Positions 35,750 through 49,190 are shown, counted from the stretch's first letter. The stretch: DNA of 64,000 bases from Hofstenia miamia (GCA_900660155.1 CABFPE010000021.1:1205527-1269526), one strand, 5' to 3'. Notes: generated by a model from the sequence alone, not told the origin. Program-made: numbers and translations.

Positions 35750-36464
35750 ATAGAAATGTATTGAACTTGGTAAATTTGGAATTTTCGGTTTTAATTTTAA
35801 AAAAAATTTTCCAAGAATGAATGTCCGCTTACCCACAAAGATCGAGCCCTATACTGTCATTGCGAGAAATATATTGCCAATGGAAGCCCCTTTAACCACA
35901 AAAATTGGGGCCTATAATTTCATTGCCAGAAAAAAATTGCCGTAACCAAATGGAAAGCCAAATAAAATTGTTAATTGGAAATATAATTTAATTAAGGGAA
36001 GGCCAAAAAAGGGAAAAATTAAAATTTTATTTAAAACAAAATTTTGGTAAAATTCCAAAAATTAAAATTGAGGAGGTTGGGAAAAGGTAAAAAAGGGAAT
36101 TTCCAATTTAGTTCCAAATTGTTAAAAATAAAAGGGAGCAAAAACCTTCCTTTACCAGATGCCCTTTGAATTAAAAGGGACCACCCAAACTAAACCTTTA
36201 AAAATTTGAAGCCATTCTTTTCTTCCTAAAAAAAATTAAATTTCCCTAAGTTTTAAAAACCAATTGGATTTAAGGGCTTGGGAAAAAAAACCGGCTTTCC
36301 TTCAAAAAATAATGGAAAATTAAGGTTATTTCCCTGCATTCAACAAAAAAATATATTCAAGGAATTAGAAGTTCATTGAGGAATCAGGCATTTTCATCTA
36401 TATGCCTCCCTAATAAAAATAGAAAAATAATAAGATAGCTGTCTTTAAAATTAATATATATATA
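35750..36464. other. Error-like low-complexity flank of the assembly gap
   Basis: From about 35750 the sequence changes character. It becomes rich in doubled and multiplied bases (AAAA, GGG, CC, TTT), with words such as TTTAAAAATT and GGGAAAA, and has no open frames. This texture differs from the rest of the window and runs up to the N gap. It looks like poor-quality read ends or gap filler rather than a biological repeat. Confidence 0.5.
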
Positions 36465-36826
36465 NNNNNNNNNNNNNNNNNNNNNNNNNNNNNNNNNNNN
36501 NNNNNNNNNNNNNNNNNNNNNNNNNNNNNNNNNNNNNNNNNNNNNNNNNNNNNNNNNNNNNNNNNNNNNNNNNNNNNNNNNNNNNNNNNNNNNNNNNNNN
36601 NNNNNNNNNNNNNNNNNNNNNNNNNNNNNNNNNNNNNNNNNNNNNNNNNNNNNNNNNNNNNNNNNNNNNNNNNNNNNNNNNNNNNNNNNNNNNNNNNNNN
36701 NNNNNNNNNNNNNNNNNNNNNNNNNNNNNNNNNNNNNNNNNNNNNNNNNNNNNNNNNNNNNNNNNNNNNNNNNNNNNNNNNNNNNNNNNNNNNNNNNNNN
36801 NNNNNNNNNNNNNNNNNNNNNNNNNN
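36465..36826. other. Assembly gap (362 N)
   Basis: A run of N bounded on both sides by TA microsatellite, so the gap very likely spans a long (TA)n tract. Open frames that cross it are artefacts. Confidence 0.98.
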
Positions 36827-36843
36827 ATATATATATATATATA

Positions 36844-37675
36844 TTATGGATTCCAATTTCCAAAGCTAAGCTTAAATTCAAAATGGCTGCCTCTAGCTAT
36901 TGTCAAAAATACACACGTAAACAAATTCAATAAGTTAAACATTGATCAAAATACAAGGCTGACAACAATCCACTTTGCGCTACTTAATAAAATGGAATCC
37001 AAATGTAATACTTCATAAAGGGATCGGATAGTTAATGTAAAAATTTTTCAAAATTTTAAGTTTTAAAAAAATAAATAAAATAATTTAAAAATAAACTGTA
37101 ATTCTCAAATAAGATAAAGTAGTACATGCACTCTGGAGGTAACTACACTGGCAAAAACAGATCCCATTGCCAAACTAAACAGACAACAACTTTGTTCACA
37201 TGCACATTATAAACGTATTTGCAATATTAAGGTAAAAACTCCCAAAGAAATGAGTAAAAAATGGAAAACAATAAATAGTTACCAATCCAGTCTAAAATCA
37301 CAATGCCATTAGTATTAAATTATTTCACATTCTTAATTTTAAAAGCACAACATTATGTAAATATCATAATTCCAATTAATAATAATAGTAATTATATATA
37401 TATATATATATATAATTTAAGTTTTATAAATATCTAATTATAATTGTAATCAACTTTCGTAGAATTGCAAAAGAACGTTGCTTCTTTACAAATTAAAATT
37501 CACACTGTTGTAAAGATTGACCTTCCTTCGTTCAGTTAATTTTCATTGGAAAAATCATATAGCAACACATTTGAAAATAAGTAACAATAAATAAAGTTCA
37601 GAAAGGATTCAAGCCTTATCAATATTGCTTAGGTAGATATAATGTTATTTGGGATATAAAGAAATATAATTATAC
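36844..37675. other. Intron stretch
   Basis: No exon recognised. A (TA)n tract lies at 37396-37413. Confidence 0.5.
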
Positions 37676-37785
37676 GCACTTCACTAGTGTCTCTAAGCTT
37701 TTGGTCAGTGCCTTTCTTGCAAGGAGAAGACTCTCGCCTTTGGTACCAGTTGTAGATGGTTGAGATATATCGTCCATACTGGCGA
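37676..37785 (-). CDS. CDKL5-like kinase, tail exon (probable)
   Basis: A strong acceptor (CACATTCTTGTTTTAG) precedes a 110-base frame that reads ASMDDISQPSTTGTKGESLL and then LARKALTKSLETLVKC, ending at TGC|GTATAA. It needs two bases to complete the codon left by the exon at 45053-44906, which supplies exactly one, and it ends in phase 0. The Ser-rich start and basic/leucine-rich end look like tail sequence. A different donor (CTA|GTGAAG) would shorten it by nine bases without changing phase. No known domain, so membership rests on strand, phase and composition. Confidence 0.5.
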
Positions 37786-38653
37786 CTAAAACAAGAATGT
37801 GAGAAATGGCAAGAGCTAGATTCATTTTGAATTAACAGCATGAACGTTAGTATAAAGTAAATGAGGAATTTAGCATAAAGCACACGTAGAAGCAGCAATC
37901 TTACCTGATAAAAATGTAATTCCTAAATGGTCATGCCATAACTCACACTTGTATTAACCTCTATTTTCCAAATATTATCGACAAAACACTAGCATTTCTC
38001 TATCATAAATGATGGATGTCAATAGTTCTTTGTTAGTAAATATTTACATTATATATAAATATATACATTTCTGCACAACGAGTCTAGAATTGTGGAAAAT
38101 TGAATTTGTACATTAGAATTCACACATATCGACTTCTCCACGAGTCTCCCAATCAAAGTAGATGAATGTTAATATAAGGGAACTTGGAATTTCTAGGCAA
38201 CTTCAATTATAAATTCAGATATTCAGACTAGTGTAGATGTTCTTACTGAAATACGAATAAAGTCCTATGAATTGAAAAATTTCAAAATCGAAGTTTGTTA
38301 TTTAGAGTGCAAGGTTTTTTCTATAAATTCAAAGCAGAAAACGTAAGTCTAGCTCATTATTTCATAAAAATAAAATACCGGTGAATTATATGAGGCTGTA
38401 TTCAATAAATAATTTTCACCTCCCTTTCAGCTAGTTTATGGAAAAACAACAGCGATCCTTACTAGTACCCAATAAAAAGAGCTGCCAATTAATACATGGA
38501 TTCATTAAATAATTTGTATGACAAATCAAACTCTTTAAAATAGAAGCAACGAAGCGTTCTTAGTACAAATTTGTCTGTCAATAGACAAATGTTGTTAACC
38601 CGGGACCCCAAAATGACAGCTTGATTTTTTAATGTTTCCCAAAGTTATTTATT

Positions 38654-38833
38654 TCGATATATGCGAATTTTCTTCTCAAGCGGGTCACATATTTGCGTCG
38701 ACATAGGCGAATTGTCAATATAGGTGAAATGCAAATTTTTAAACATATTTTAAGTGTAAAATGCATAAAGGCAAAATAGCCATGTCGATATAAGCAAATT
38801 GTCAATAAATACGAAGTCGATATATGCGAATTC
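38654..38833. repeat. Degenerate GTCGATATAtGCGAATT repeat
   Basis: A core motif recurs four times: TCGATATATGCGAATT at 38654, GTCGACATAGGCGAATTGTC at 38697, GTCGATATAAGCAAATTGTC at 38784 and GTCGATATATGCGAATTC at 38816. The second and third copies also share the following AATA. The arrangement resembles the internal repeats of an old transposon or a decayed minisatellite. Confidence 0.6.
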
Positions 38834-40988
38834 TACCGCACTTTGATATTCTACAACATTATATCACCTATCTTCAAATTTAACATCGATATTTTCAATT
38901 ATATCTTTAATTTGTTTATTTACAAAAAATCTTTGTATGTAACGGGGTTTTGAGTATTTGATTTTCACCGATTACAACAGGCAGGCTTTGATTTATGGTG
39001 TAAAGAGCTCGGGCTTAAATTCTCGGCCCGGTTACAACTCTGATCTCAACTTATTAAATTTTCACGTTACAAAACGACTTCCAGAACGAATTAATTTCGA
39101 AAGTAGTGGTAACACTGTATAATAATTGGCTTAGAGATATTATTAATATTGTTCAAATTTTACAAATACCACTTACTTAATAAAAATAATTTATAAACAA
39201 GTTATTTGTAGAATTCCAATTTTAATAATGTCGATTCTATTTTGTAAATGAAAACTAATAAAGGAAACAACTGTTAAAATAGCTAATCTACAATCTATCA
39301 TATTACAACACGCTTATGTACAGAACCCAAAAATTACGTCTGTCATTCATCGTATTCTTATAACAAGTGTGCAACTTTAACTGAATAATATTGAGATTGA
39401 GGACCTATTCTACATTTTGTTTTTATTAAATATTTTTATTTATTTTTTCCACAGGGTTGTATCATGGTGTACAAAAGCAGTTGACGTTGTGATAATATTG
39501 AAAAGAAGCGATCCAATTTCTGAGGTACTGAAACTTTTTGAGACGTTAATGTGAAAAATACCATGTATATTTACGACGTGAATACTGAGTGAGATTGGAA
39601 TATTTGGGGAAATATGTGCGGAACTATATGAACGTGTAATTGTGTAAAATACAAAAGCATGCTTTAGAGATAATAAAATTTTTAATATACCAATATAGTA
39701 AAAATAGATGTCATCAATAATTGTAATGAAATTTCATTTATTTTTCACATATCCTTTTTTACCATATGCTTTTCGAAATAACTGTGTCATAGGTTGCTAA
39801 AATATTCCTATATTAATAGAAGTCCTAATCCAAAGGCTTATGCAAAATTAACATTATTAAAAATTTCTGTCAGGAATTTATGATAGTCATTCTCAAATAC
39901 AGTTCAAATAAAACGCAATTAAAAGCAATTGGTATATAGAATTTAGACTAAGAAACATAATTGGAAGCATCTCCCAACTTTGAAACTTTCCCCTTTGATG
40001 GTAACAATGAACCTAAGACATTCTTCTTTTGTATTAGTTCATTGTGCTTAACTCCATGTAAAAGGATTTGTTGCAAAACTTGATAGTATGAGTAAACTTT
40101 GAAATGAAATTCAACAAATCAAGGCTTGTAATCTTAATTAGGATGTGATCCTGAGTCCTGACAAAATTTAATCCCTCTTGATGATACTACATAAATATTA
40201 CCAGAATCAATGACAAAGAATTTCAATGACCTTTAACAAGAAAATGAATATTACATTATAAAATATAAGCACTTATCAGACATTTAAACCAAATCTGTCG
40301 GGGTAGCAATATATAGCACTCGCTGCTATCAAATGAAAAAAAATTTAATCAACAGCTAAAAATATGCTTGGAAAAGCTAAGCTGCAAAGGCCCAGTGGAC
40401 TTAATGTAGAGATTGGGCGATCCTCCATTGATCATTTCATAATTGTCACGCAAATGATTGGTTTGTTTTACAAACTACCACTGAATATGCTATAAATGTA
40501 CAAATTGAAATATCATAATTGGAGGGGAATTATCTAAACCCGAGGGTGGAAATTTGACAAAAACTAAGAATGCTTACAACCCCAAATCTTTTTATCTTTT
40601 TATTTTATATACAAATGTATGAGAAATTAGCAAGATAGAAAATGTGCAGTTTATAGGTCTTGTTGCGTAACAATGATGAAAGGAATCATTTATTTCCTTA
40701 GTAACTTAATAATGTCATTACGTACAACAATTAACTAGATTCACAATATATAAACATATAATCCATGAGCCACTAATATAAAAACAGTCAACCTAAATTA
40801 AAACACTTGTAATTAAACACATCTTAAGACAAAACATCGAACATGACCAGAGTGGACAGAGTGCTTGTTGATTCCACATTTTCGTTGGCCATGCCAGCAT
40901 TTGTGGAGAAACCTGTCCCAAAATATATTGGAATAAATTAAATTTTACAACCGAATAAAAGGAAAAGCTCATGTAGATGGCTTAACTA

Positions 40989-41110
40989 CAGTGAAACTCC
41001 TGTACAGTGTAAAAATCCCATTCGCCGTAAATTTTTAACTGATCCAAATACCAAAATAGGCACAGTTGAACTCCAATATTGCGTAAAATTCACTAGTGCG
41101 TAATGCATGT
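40989..41110. repeat. Tandem pogo/Tigger-like terminal repeats
   Basis: CAGTGAAACTCCTGTACAGT (40989) and CAGTTGAACTCCAATATTGC (41063) begin two aligned copies that share CAGT-GAACTCC, GTAAAA, and a later CGxxGTAA block, in the same orientation. CAGT(T)GAACTCC followed by short CG-containing blocks resembles the terminal repeats of pogo/Tigger elements. An opposite terminus was not located. Confidence 0.45.
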
Positions 41111-44100
41111 TGTGGCAAAATAGGCTTAACCACAAAAACTTTGCTGACTGCATATTCAATTGGCAAATGAAAAACGACAATTAATAGCACAAAAATCGAG
41201 ACTATTCCATCTATCGTCAAGCCCATTTTCGAAAATATAGCTTCAACCCGTTTAGGAAGCCGTTTAGAAATGCGTCCTGAAAGCATTCTATTATCAAAAT
41301 CAGAGAGATATGAGAAAACTATACTTCAAATTAGTAAATATCAACAAATGCAACTTTTAAAATTTAGGCAAATTTAAGAAATGGGATTAAATAAACAAGC
41401 AAATTCGAATTTTATGCATTTTATTATACGTTGGATTCTTAGCATACTTTATTAGCATATTAATTAAAATGTGTTTTAAAAAGTTGCTTGAAAGCAATAA
41501 CTTCTAAATCATTATAACTTTACAGCAAATAAATGTTTCTTCTACTACTTAGCATCCTCTTTAGCTAAGGTACTGTTGGTAAACATAAAATAATAAGATA
41601 TAAACAGATAAGTTTCCCAAAGGCTTACAATAAAAAGAAAAAATGTTCCTCAATAGAAATTAAAAAGAGCAGCAATGAATTAATTTGTTACAGGAAAATC
41701 AATATTTACTAAGCAATAAACTGAGTGCGGCGTCCAGCTACTATTGTAAACCACGACAAAGAATACGAAAACAAAGATTAACTATAGATAAGCAATATCA
41801 TACCAAAAACAATGTACTCAAAGTATAGGGTACAACGTTGAAGATGATTCTATTGTACCAAGTCACAAGTTCATTTAAAAATGATATTTCACAGCTTATA
41901 TGAAATTATATAGATAAAAAATTTTCATAAGTGGACATATGTATATAATATCCATAAAATATTATTCTCTATATTTGATAGCACAATGACATAAGCTAAA
42001 ATTCTCAAGTTTCGTAAATAAACAATACAACGATTTTAAATTTGTTGACAACTAGTAAATACTGTTTTAAAATGAAAGTTTTAACTTTTTATTCTGTTAA
42101 AATAAGACTTTGCTTGTTCTACATAAATGAAATATAACAATAAGTATTTGACTTTAACCTCGGCCATTTGTACTTTAAATTAGCACTGAGTAACTAAAAA
42201 AGTAGCACAACATCAAACTCCAATTAAATATTCAAAATACTATGACGTAGGGTTATTGCCAAATCTAATCTAGTAGTGTAGATGAAAATTATGGATTGTC
42301 AAATACTAGAAAATGATCCCATTCCTCTCTAGACGAATGCTACAATATGAAAAATAATATTTATAATAGTGGAATGAACGTAAAAATGTGAAAGGAATTT
42401 GACTGGAGTTTAGTGATGGAATCTAGATGGTAGTGCTTTCAGTATTTCATGCATATTCAAAGGCTAAATGACAATATTCATTGACACTCACATTGGACTT
42501 GAAGCTAAAATGCCAGTAAAATTCGCGTAGATGAATGGAATATTAATTACTACGGCTGTGAAGATTTATGATAAAAAGGAAAAGAACACATGCTACTATC
42601 AAAAAGTTAATAGAAATTAACATATATAATATATTCTTATTAAAACTTTCCAACCAAACTGTACTCAAATTTTTTAATGGCAGGAAAAATCGTTTGAAAA
42701 ATTCAATTATGAAAAACATATAGTCATATTGAGGAGATTCATATGGTCAAAAGTAAGAAGTTCTTACAAATAGTCAGTTCCTAGGAGTTCTATTAACAAA
42801 ATAATATCAATGAAATTGCTCTGGACACCTGACTAATATATTCACAGGTACATCCAAAATAAAAAAAGTATTCAACATGACTGATATTATACTTAGACGA
42901 ACTCTTGGAAGTTTGTGTAGATTCAACTTTTAAAGGAAAATTTCCAACGACAGATCTAACAAGTAAATTTCATGTACACTTAAATGGAAAGATTTGAATT
43001 ATTATATATTCGAATAGGTGTTAAAATAAAAATATACCGAAGCAACATTTGATAAAGCAAACATTGTTATCTGTAAATATAATGCGTCGTTTATAATTTA
43101 CTCAAACATTGATGCGATTAGGAATCTTTATCAAAATAGTATATTAAAAAGCATTAATGTACATAGTAAGGTAATTGGTGAAATATGTCTGTCAGTCAAT
43201 ATAATGCGCAGCAAAAACAGTTATAATATTGTCACATTATTACAAAATCTTAATGTTTCTTAAAAAATAAAGATGAAATTGAATATTGCGGTGAGAATTA
43301 AATGGAATAATGAATAAAAAATTAATACAGAAACATGTAGTGATTAAAAGATTGAGTAAAACGCATTCAAACATTGAAAGAAGGATAACGATACATTGGA
43401 AGAGTTGTTACATCAGAACTAAAATTTGCTTAAAATTTAAAATTTAAAATCAAAATTGCTATATCCCATTAATGGCGGCCTATTAGCAGAATGAATTCCA
43501 CTGAAATTAATAATGAACATAATAAATTGCAATTTGGAGTTAATTTTATGTTATATTATTTGCAAAAAAGTATATTGTGAAAAGGGAACGATGTTCCCTT
43601 GTCAAATTAAGAGAAAGTATGTGCATATAAACTTTGCATTATTAAAGCTTAGAGAATGACAACTACAGTTAGAGAATAAGAAGAATAAACGAAGTCTGAG
43701 ACCAATGTAAATTAGAGGACAATTTTCATTAAGTAAAGCCCAGGTGAGAAACATTGCTGTATGGTTCTGAAAAGAGTTCGGTTCATTCAATAATTTCTTT
43801 GATGGTTTTCAAAGTATTTAATCACCAAGTGCCACAAATTGTGGTGTTAATTTGTTTATTCCCAAAAGATCTATTGAAAGGCGAAATATTGAAGCAAACT
43901 GCTATTTCCCTTTAATGTGATGTCATCTATCGTCATTGATAAAAACTGACCTCGAAATAAAACAAATAACAGGCTGCAAATGTTCATTTTTGTAAAATCC
44001 CTAATGTTCCTGGTATAGTTCAAGATCTATCAACAATGATTGTATTTCCGACGTATTTTTCGCCAATGCAAAATGCTTTCTATCTAGAAAACTTTGAACT

Positions 44101-44905
44101 TTTAGCAATTTCTAAGAACATTGGAAGTCTTCGAAAAATTATATTTATGAAAGTTTCAAGTGCAATCTTCCATTCTTAATTCTTGTAGTGATTCATTTGT
44201 AAAAACCACCAGAACTTCAACCTGAGCTAGACATTTGATTGCTCATTTAGGCAGAATACAATTCATGAAAAATCTGAATCGGCTGTACTAACACTTGTGA
44301 AAAAACATCAGTCAGGAAAGAGAAATATTTTTCAATGAGTTACTAATTCCAATCATTTGAATATATTCTTTTTTTGAAAAAATGTGCCAATTATGAAACA
44401 GTCGAAAATTGTGTGATATTATGCTACCTAACCCATTATATGCTTTTAATATATTCAAAAATTTTTAATGCTTGTTCGTTAGTCTTTTATTAGTTATCTG
44501 TGCAGTAATTGTCTTTGAATTGTGTACTATAGAAATAAACTTTTGAAGGTGAGATTTCTTCATGTAGGTCGAAATAGCAAATTTATTGTATTACAAAATA
44601 GATAAAGTAAACATTTTAATGGAAAGGAAAAAAGCAATTAATCTGCGAAAGTAAGATTTGAGAAATACGTTACTTGAAATGTTCAAAAAAACCAGAAATA
44701 TGAAACATTGATTGCAAAAAAGCATAATTAAATATAACAGATATAATTTAAACTAAAATACATTCAAATGAAAATTGGAAATTTTGCATGGCGTGACTTT
44801 GAAAATAATACATCGAACCAGAAGCTGAAAAGTTAACTAAATCTAAAGTGAAGCCGAAGTTCAGGCAGAATTTTCTAGAAGAAATGTAGGAAATTAAAAT
44901 ATTAC

Positions 44906-45053
44906 GTGGTTTAGCAGAAGCACCATTGGCAACAGATGGAGGAGGCTTAGTAAAGATGGGGACACTCTGAGAATAAATTGTCTCTTCTGGTACACAACTG
45001 AGATGGGCATCGTTGTATGTACTCACTACACGTCTTCCACGACCTTTACCAGT
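44906..45053 (-). CDS. CDKL5-like kinase, tail exon
   Basis: After CTATGTTTAG the phase-0 frame reads TGKGRGRRVVSTYNDAHLSC, then VPEETIYSQSVPIFTKPPPS and VANGASAKP, ending at CCAC|GTAATA with one base over. GRGRR-VVS is a basic-directed phosphorylation-type context. No globular domain. Joins in phase to the exon at 45259-45152. If the donor were skipped the frame would continue to a stop at 44748, giving an alternative C-terminus. Confidence 0.65.
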
Positions 45054-45151
45054 CTAAACATAGATGTTACATATCAATGAATTGCGATCTAGATTTCAAT
45101 TATAGTAAAATCATAATTAAAATACATGTACTTTAACATAAAATCACAAAC

Positions 45152-45259
45152 CGATGATCGCAAAGATACATCACTATCAGAATCACTACTACAGCTGCTG
45201 CTCTCGCGTTGGTCAAGCGAAACACTCTGACGGAACGTAAACTTTTTCGGGACAGGAAA
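45152..45259 (-). CDS. CDKL5-like kinase, tail exon
   Basis: A 36-codon exon between TTTGTTTAG and TCG|GTTTGT reads FPVPKKFTFRQSVSLDQRES and then SSCSSDSDSDVSLRSS. It starts and ends in phase 0, matching both neighbours. The acidic Ser-Asp repeat is a typical casein-kinase-type cluster in a disordered tail. The intron to the next exon is only 98 bases. Confidence 0.68.
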
Positions 45260-47546
45260 CTAAACAAAGGTAACGATCAATTATAAGTGTGAGAACTGAA
45301 TTAAGAGGTGAATTGAACCACGTTAGTAATGTCTGTTGATGGAATTAGTAGTAACAAAGAATCGTATAATTGTAATGGTTTGTGAAACGATTCTGCAAAA
45401 GCAATAAATAAATTAATTAAATGAATTACGTTTAAATCTCAGTTATATTAAGAAGCCATAATTGAAGATCAACATATATTTTCATGCGTAGCTTCAAACT
45501 GCTAACATACTTAAACATGCATATAATGAAATTCATTACATTCCCTATTGTTAATTATAAAAACGCTGAAACTAAACTTTCGGTGTAAGTCCTTGACTAT
45601 AACATATAAATCAATTTTATCAAAACCTTCTTAATTACAACATTTTTTACACAGCTTTAATGAAATGGAAAAATAACACAGCTTTAATAACATATTTATG
45701 GTAATTCAAGGCGTTTCAATATCACAAAAGACGAAAACTAATCCTATTATAAAGAGATATTTCAAAGTGAAGTCTTAATTGAAACTGCCTTTTCAAATAT
45801 CTATGACCTTTCATGAAGGAGCAGAATTTATATAAGTAAGGATGTTGATAACGCATACAATGAGGGAACGCAACCCTAAAAGTAGTGTGAAGTCGACAAC
45901 AATCGTGTGATGAGTAGAGCTGGAACCCGGGTGGCTATATGCTCGGAAAAATTCATTAAGAATGAATATAATTCAGGTTAATTTATAATGAGATATGGAT
46001 TTAATGATCTTTAAACTTTTGCAATAATAAGCAAAAATAGCTTTACTTTACTCTAAAAATTGACCAGGATTAATGATTGATCCGAAAACTACCATTTTCA
46101 ATTTTTAAGAAGCATTGATGTCAATTTGGAAAAACTACAAAGAATTCGCAAAAGACAATAAAATGATTCCAATATTTTTAAATATATTTTTGCCGAATGT
46201 GCATGATTCTTATAGCAATATCAATATAAAACATGATACTGAAAAAGGGGGTATAAATATCAAAAAATACTTCCAAAGACATTATTTGCATCCAATTCTT
46301 TCATTAATGATCTGAAATTTTTATGTCATGTCATTTAAAGTTAGTAGTAAATCAAAATTGAAGCAAACAATATTGTGTGTCTGTGGATATTCACATTTTT
46401 ATCTAAAGCAACCTATAATTGAAACGTTTGCATGTATATTATTGATACTAGAAGTTGTTTGGTTCCAGCTCTGGTAAAGGACGTTAGAAGCATTAATAGA
46501 TATGATATACAAACCCCTCGTATAGCAAGTGACGAAAGCTAAAACCAAGTGTGTGTCAAGAGCATACCAATTCAAAAATTTCAAAATATACATTTTACAC
46601 GATGTGCATCATATTACAAAAATTTCACCCAACTTAGAGCGTGAAGAATTTTAAAAGAATTAATTCGATGCAACGCATAAAGATTTTTCTAAATTCATAA
46701 ATATATAAGCAAATATATAAGTTGACCCCGACAGCGCAGAAACATGTATCAGGTCACATTTGAAAATATTGGTTGAGTCCGAGAGGTTTCAAATCAATTA
46801 AAGAAAACTAGACTAAGGGTCGTTTAACAAAATCAAATATAGCAAATTATTTTCATTGACTTTAAAATGATAATAATAGAAACCAAGCAACAACAACAAA
46901 TATTTACGTTCTCAAATAATTATTATGACAAATAATGACACTTAGTTTAATCGAAATGAATATAGATTCAACTTTATACTAGCTATGTCTGTATAGAAAA
47001 ACTAATATTAGGCTCGAATTAGGTCCTTTTCGAAATCACAAATGGGTAGGTCAATTTTTCATGATCAGCTTTCATCTCTCAAATAAATTTCTTGTAAAAA
47101 CGAAATCGTGATAAAAGAATTAAAAAGTGTGCACAATCAACGAATACAGCTAGAATTTTCAGTTTACTTCATTCATTGACTAAGGAATTCTCTAATACCA
47201 TGTTTGTTCACAAAGATTACGTAATGTGAGTACGGAGGCACTGTAAAAGTACGAGGAGCAGTTGCGGTAGGACGTTGACTTTTGACTAATGTACATAACT
47301 TTATATTTTCAATAACGAATTGTTGCTGAGTCCAAATTTCTATTCATAAAGTGAAAAGGCGCGAAGAGCTTCAATTTATTTTCTAAAATTATTATAAAAC
47401 AATTATTTATTTGTAAGTTGTCCAAAATCTAATAACATCTTGCAAAAAGTGCAAAGATTTATGAGATACTCGTAAAAGCTTTGAGGCACATATTTATAGA
47501 TATGAAAGCTAGTATTTCTAAGAAGCCTCTTATTCATGTGATCGAA

Positions 47547-47716
47547 AATTTTTGAAAAAAATGATTTCTATATTATGAAAAACCACTAAAAATTGTAGTA
47601 TCACAATATTCACAATGTTTAGACAATTTTTGAAAAAAATGATTTATAATTATGAAAAACCACTAAAAATTGTAGTATCACAATATTCACAATGTTTAGA
47701 CAATTTTTGAAAAAGG
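47547..47716. repeat. 78-bp tandem repeat, 2.2 copies
   Basis: The unit beginning AATTTTTGAAAAAAATGATT recurs at 47547, 47625 and (partial) 47702. The first two copies differ by a few bases only. Location is intronic. Confidence 0.85.
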
Positions 47717-48524
47717 GGGCCGTTGACCAGCTGGTTGTCAATTAACGAAATTATCTTAATATCTCATAGGTTTTGTTAAAAAAATTATGGGAATAAATTC
47801 TACGGCTAGATTTTAAGTTAAGAACGCTTACACTTAAACAATCTAAAATAAAACACTAAGTGCTCCAATTCGAATTGTTGCAATGTAATATATAAGTGCT
47901 CATTCACCAACGACTAGCTAATTTATTACTAGTCTGACAAGAAACTAATACTCATAATATGCGACACATACAAAATTAATGAGTAATGACCAGCATAACA
48001 GCTCAATAATTGGCTTTGGATTTAATATGTGGCTACTAACATTTAAAAAGCTTTACAAACAAAGCCTGATAAGATACAGATTGAAGGATATTCTCAGAAA
48101 ACATTCCTATCAAAATGAACAACGAGAAATTCTCTCGGATTCCCAACATACTTTTACATTTTATGACATGTCATAAACTATTCGCATAATAGCGACATTG
48201 GCTCATTTTACATAAATAAAAGATTTTCTGCCATTTTATAGATGTAGGTAAACCAAGACACATCAAAAGTATTAAATTTAATTACCACCATCATCACAGG
48301 AGTTGTTATACAACATCATGAAAAAGTCATTTAACTAAATATTCCAATCGGAAGTGCAAGTCTGCAGGAAGTGAATTGGTAATTAAAGACTATTTAACAG
48401 AAATACTTCTCAAGAAAAAGGAAGCTTCGCCTTTATAGTTTTTAAGGTCGGTTTTCTGAGAAACATGACTTCTTCGAACTTGGGATTTTTCAAAAATGGT
48501 GTTAAGTTTGTGTTGAATAAAAGA

Positions 48525-49190
48525 TACCGTATTTTTTCGGAGTGTTAAGCGCACAAGAAGTTCCTATGCTTCTAAAAAAAATTCGCAATGCGCTTTATAT
48601 TCAAGTGCGACTTATGTATGAACAGTGTATGTTCCTCCCCTGCAATAAAATCCGTCGCAATGTTATAAAACGCTTTTGAATTACATGAAAATAGATCCGT
48701 TCACTCATACTGCGTCTTAAAATCTAGGGCGCCAAATAGTCCGAAATTACGGGAACAACAAACTTTTAGTATCTAGTTTAGCTACATGGGAAACTCAAAG
48801 TTCTTGTAGGATGCAATTTCGTTATCTTGCAAGTTTTTGACAAATAAAACCCCCAATATTGAAAACTTATCAATACAACAATGGAATCGAACTACAACAT
48901 AGACATGAAATTCATGTCGATGAATTGATGTTTTTTTCATGTGTACGTGTAACTGCATATAAAGCTCGACTCGTACCTTAGAATAGTCATGTTTATCTAT
49001 TGCTTATCGATTAATCGTATAAAAATTATTTGCATTCGGAGAATATATTTTTCCACATTAGCCGGGTCCAATGAAGCTCGTAATTCCGATGGACAACTCA
49101 CTTAAATGTCTGCGTCTTTAGTACATCCTTTGCAAAATTATGTTTTGCGCTTCTGATTTCAATCATCTTGAAGAAGTGCGCTTAATCGAT
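48525..49190. repeat. TACCGTATTTTTTCGG / GCGACTTA-type dispersed repeat (probable)
   Basis: Starts TACCGTATTTTTTCGG, followed by GTTAAGCGCACA, ATGCGCTTTATATTCAAG, GTGCGACTTATGTATG and later GTGCGCTTAATC. This pattern of repeated GCGC(A)CTTA words after TACCGTATTTT resembles a nonautonomous repeat found in many animal genomes. The right boundary is approximate. Confidence 0.45.

Larger units (their letters stand above)
37786..44905. other. Large intron, about 7.1 kb
   Basis: Apart from the repeats listed separately (38654-38833 and 40989-41110), this intron is AT-rich without recognised exons. A minus-strand frame at 41035-41286 contains a hydrophobic segment and a possible acceptor, but it overlaps pogo-like terminal repeat sequence and is treated as spurious. 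Confidence 0.5.

Noticed and set aside
36384..36881. Long minus-strand frames across the N gap
   Set aside because: They consist almost entirely of unknown bases; artefacts of translating N.
41035..41286. Minus-strand frame with a hydrophobic segment and phase-compatible acceptor, considered as a kinase exon
   Set aside because: It overlaps pogo-like terminal repeat sequence, introduces a membrane segment foreign to this kinase family, and the exon at 37785 already fits the phase directly.
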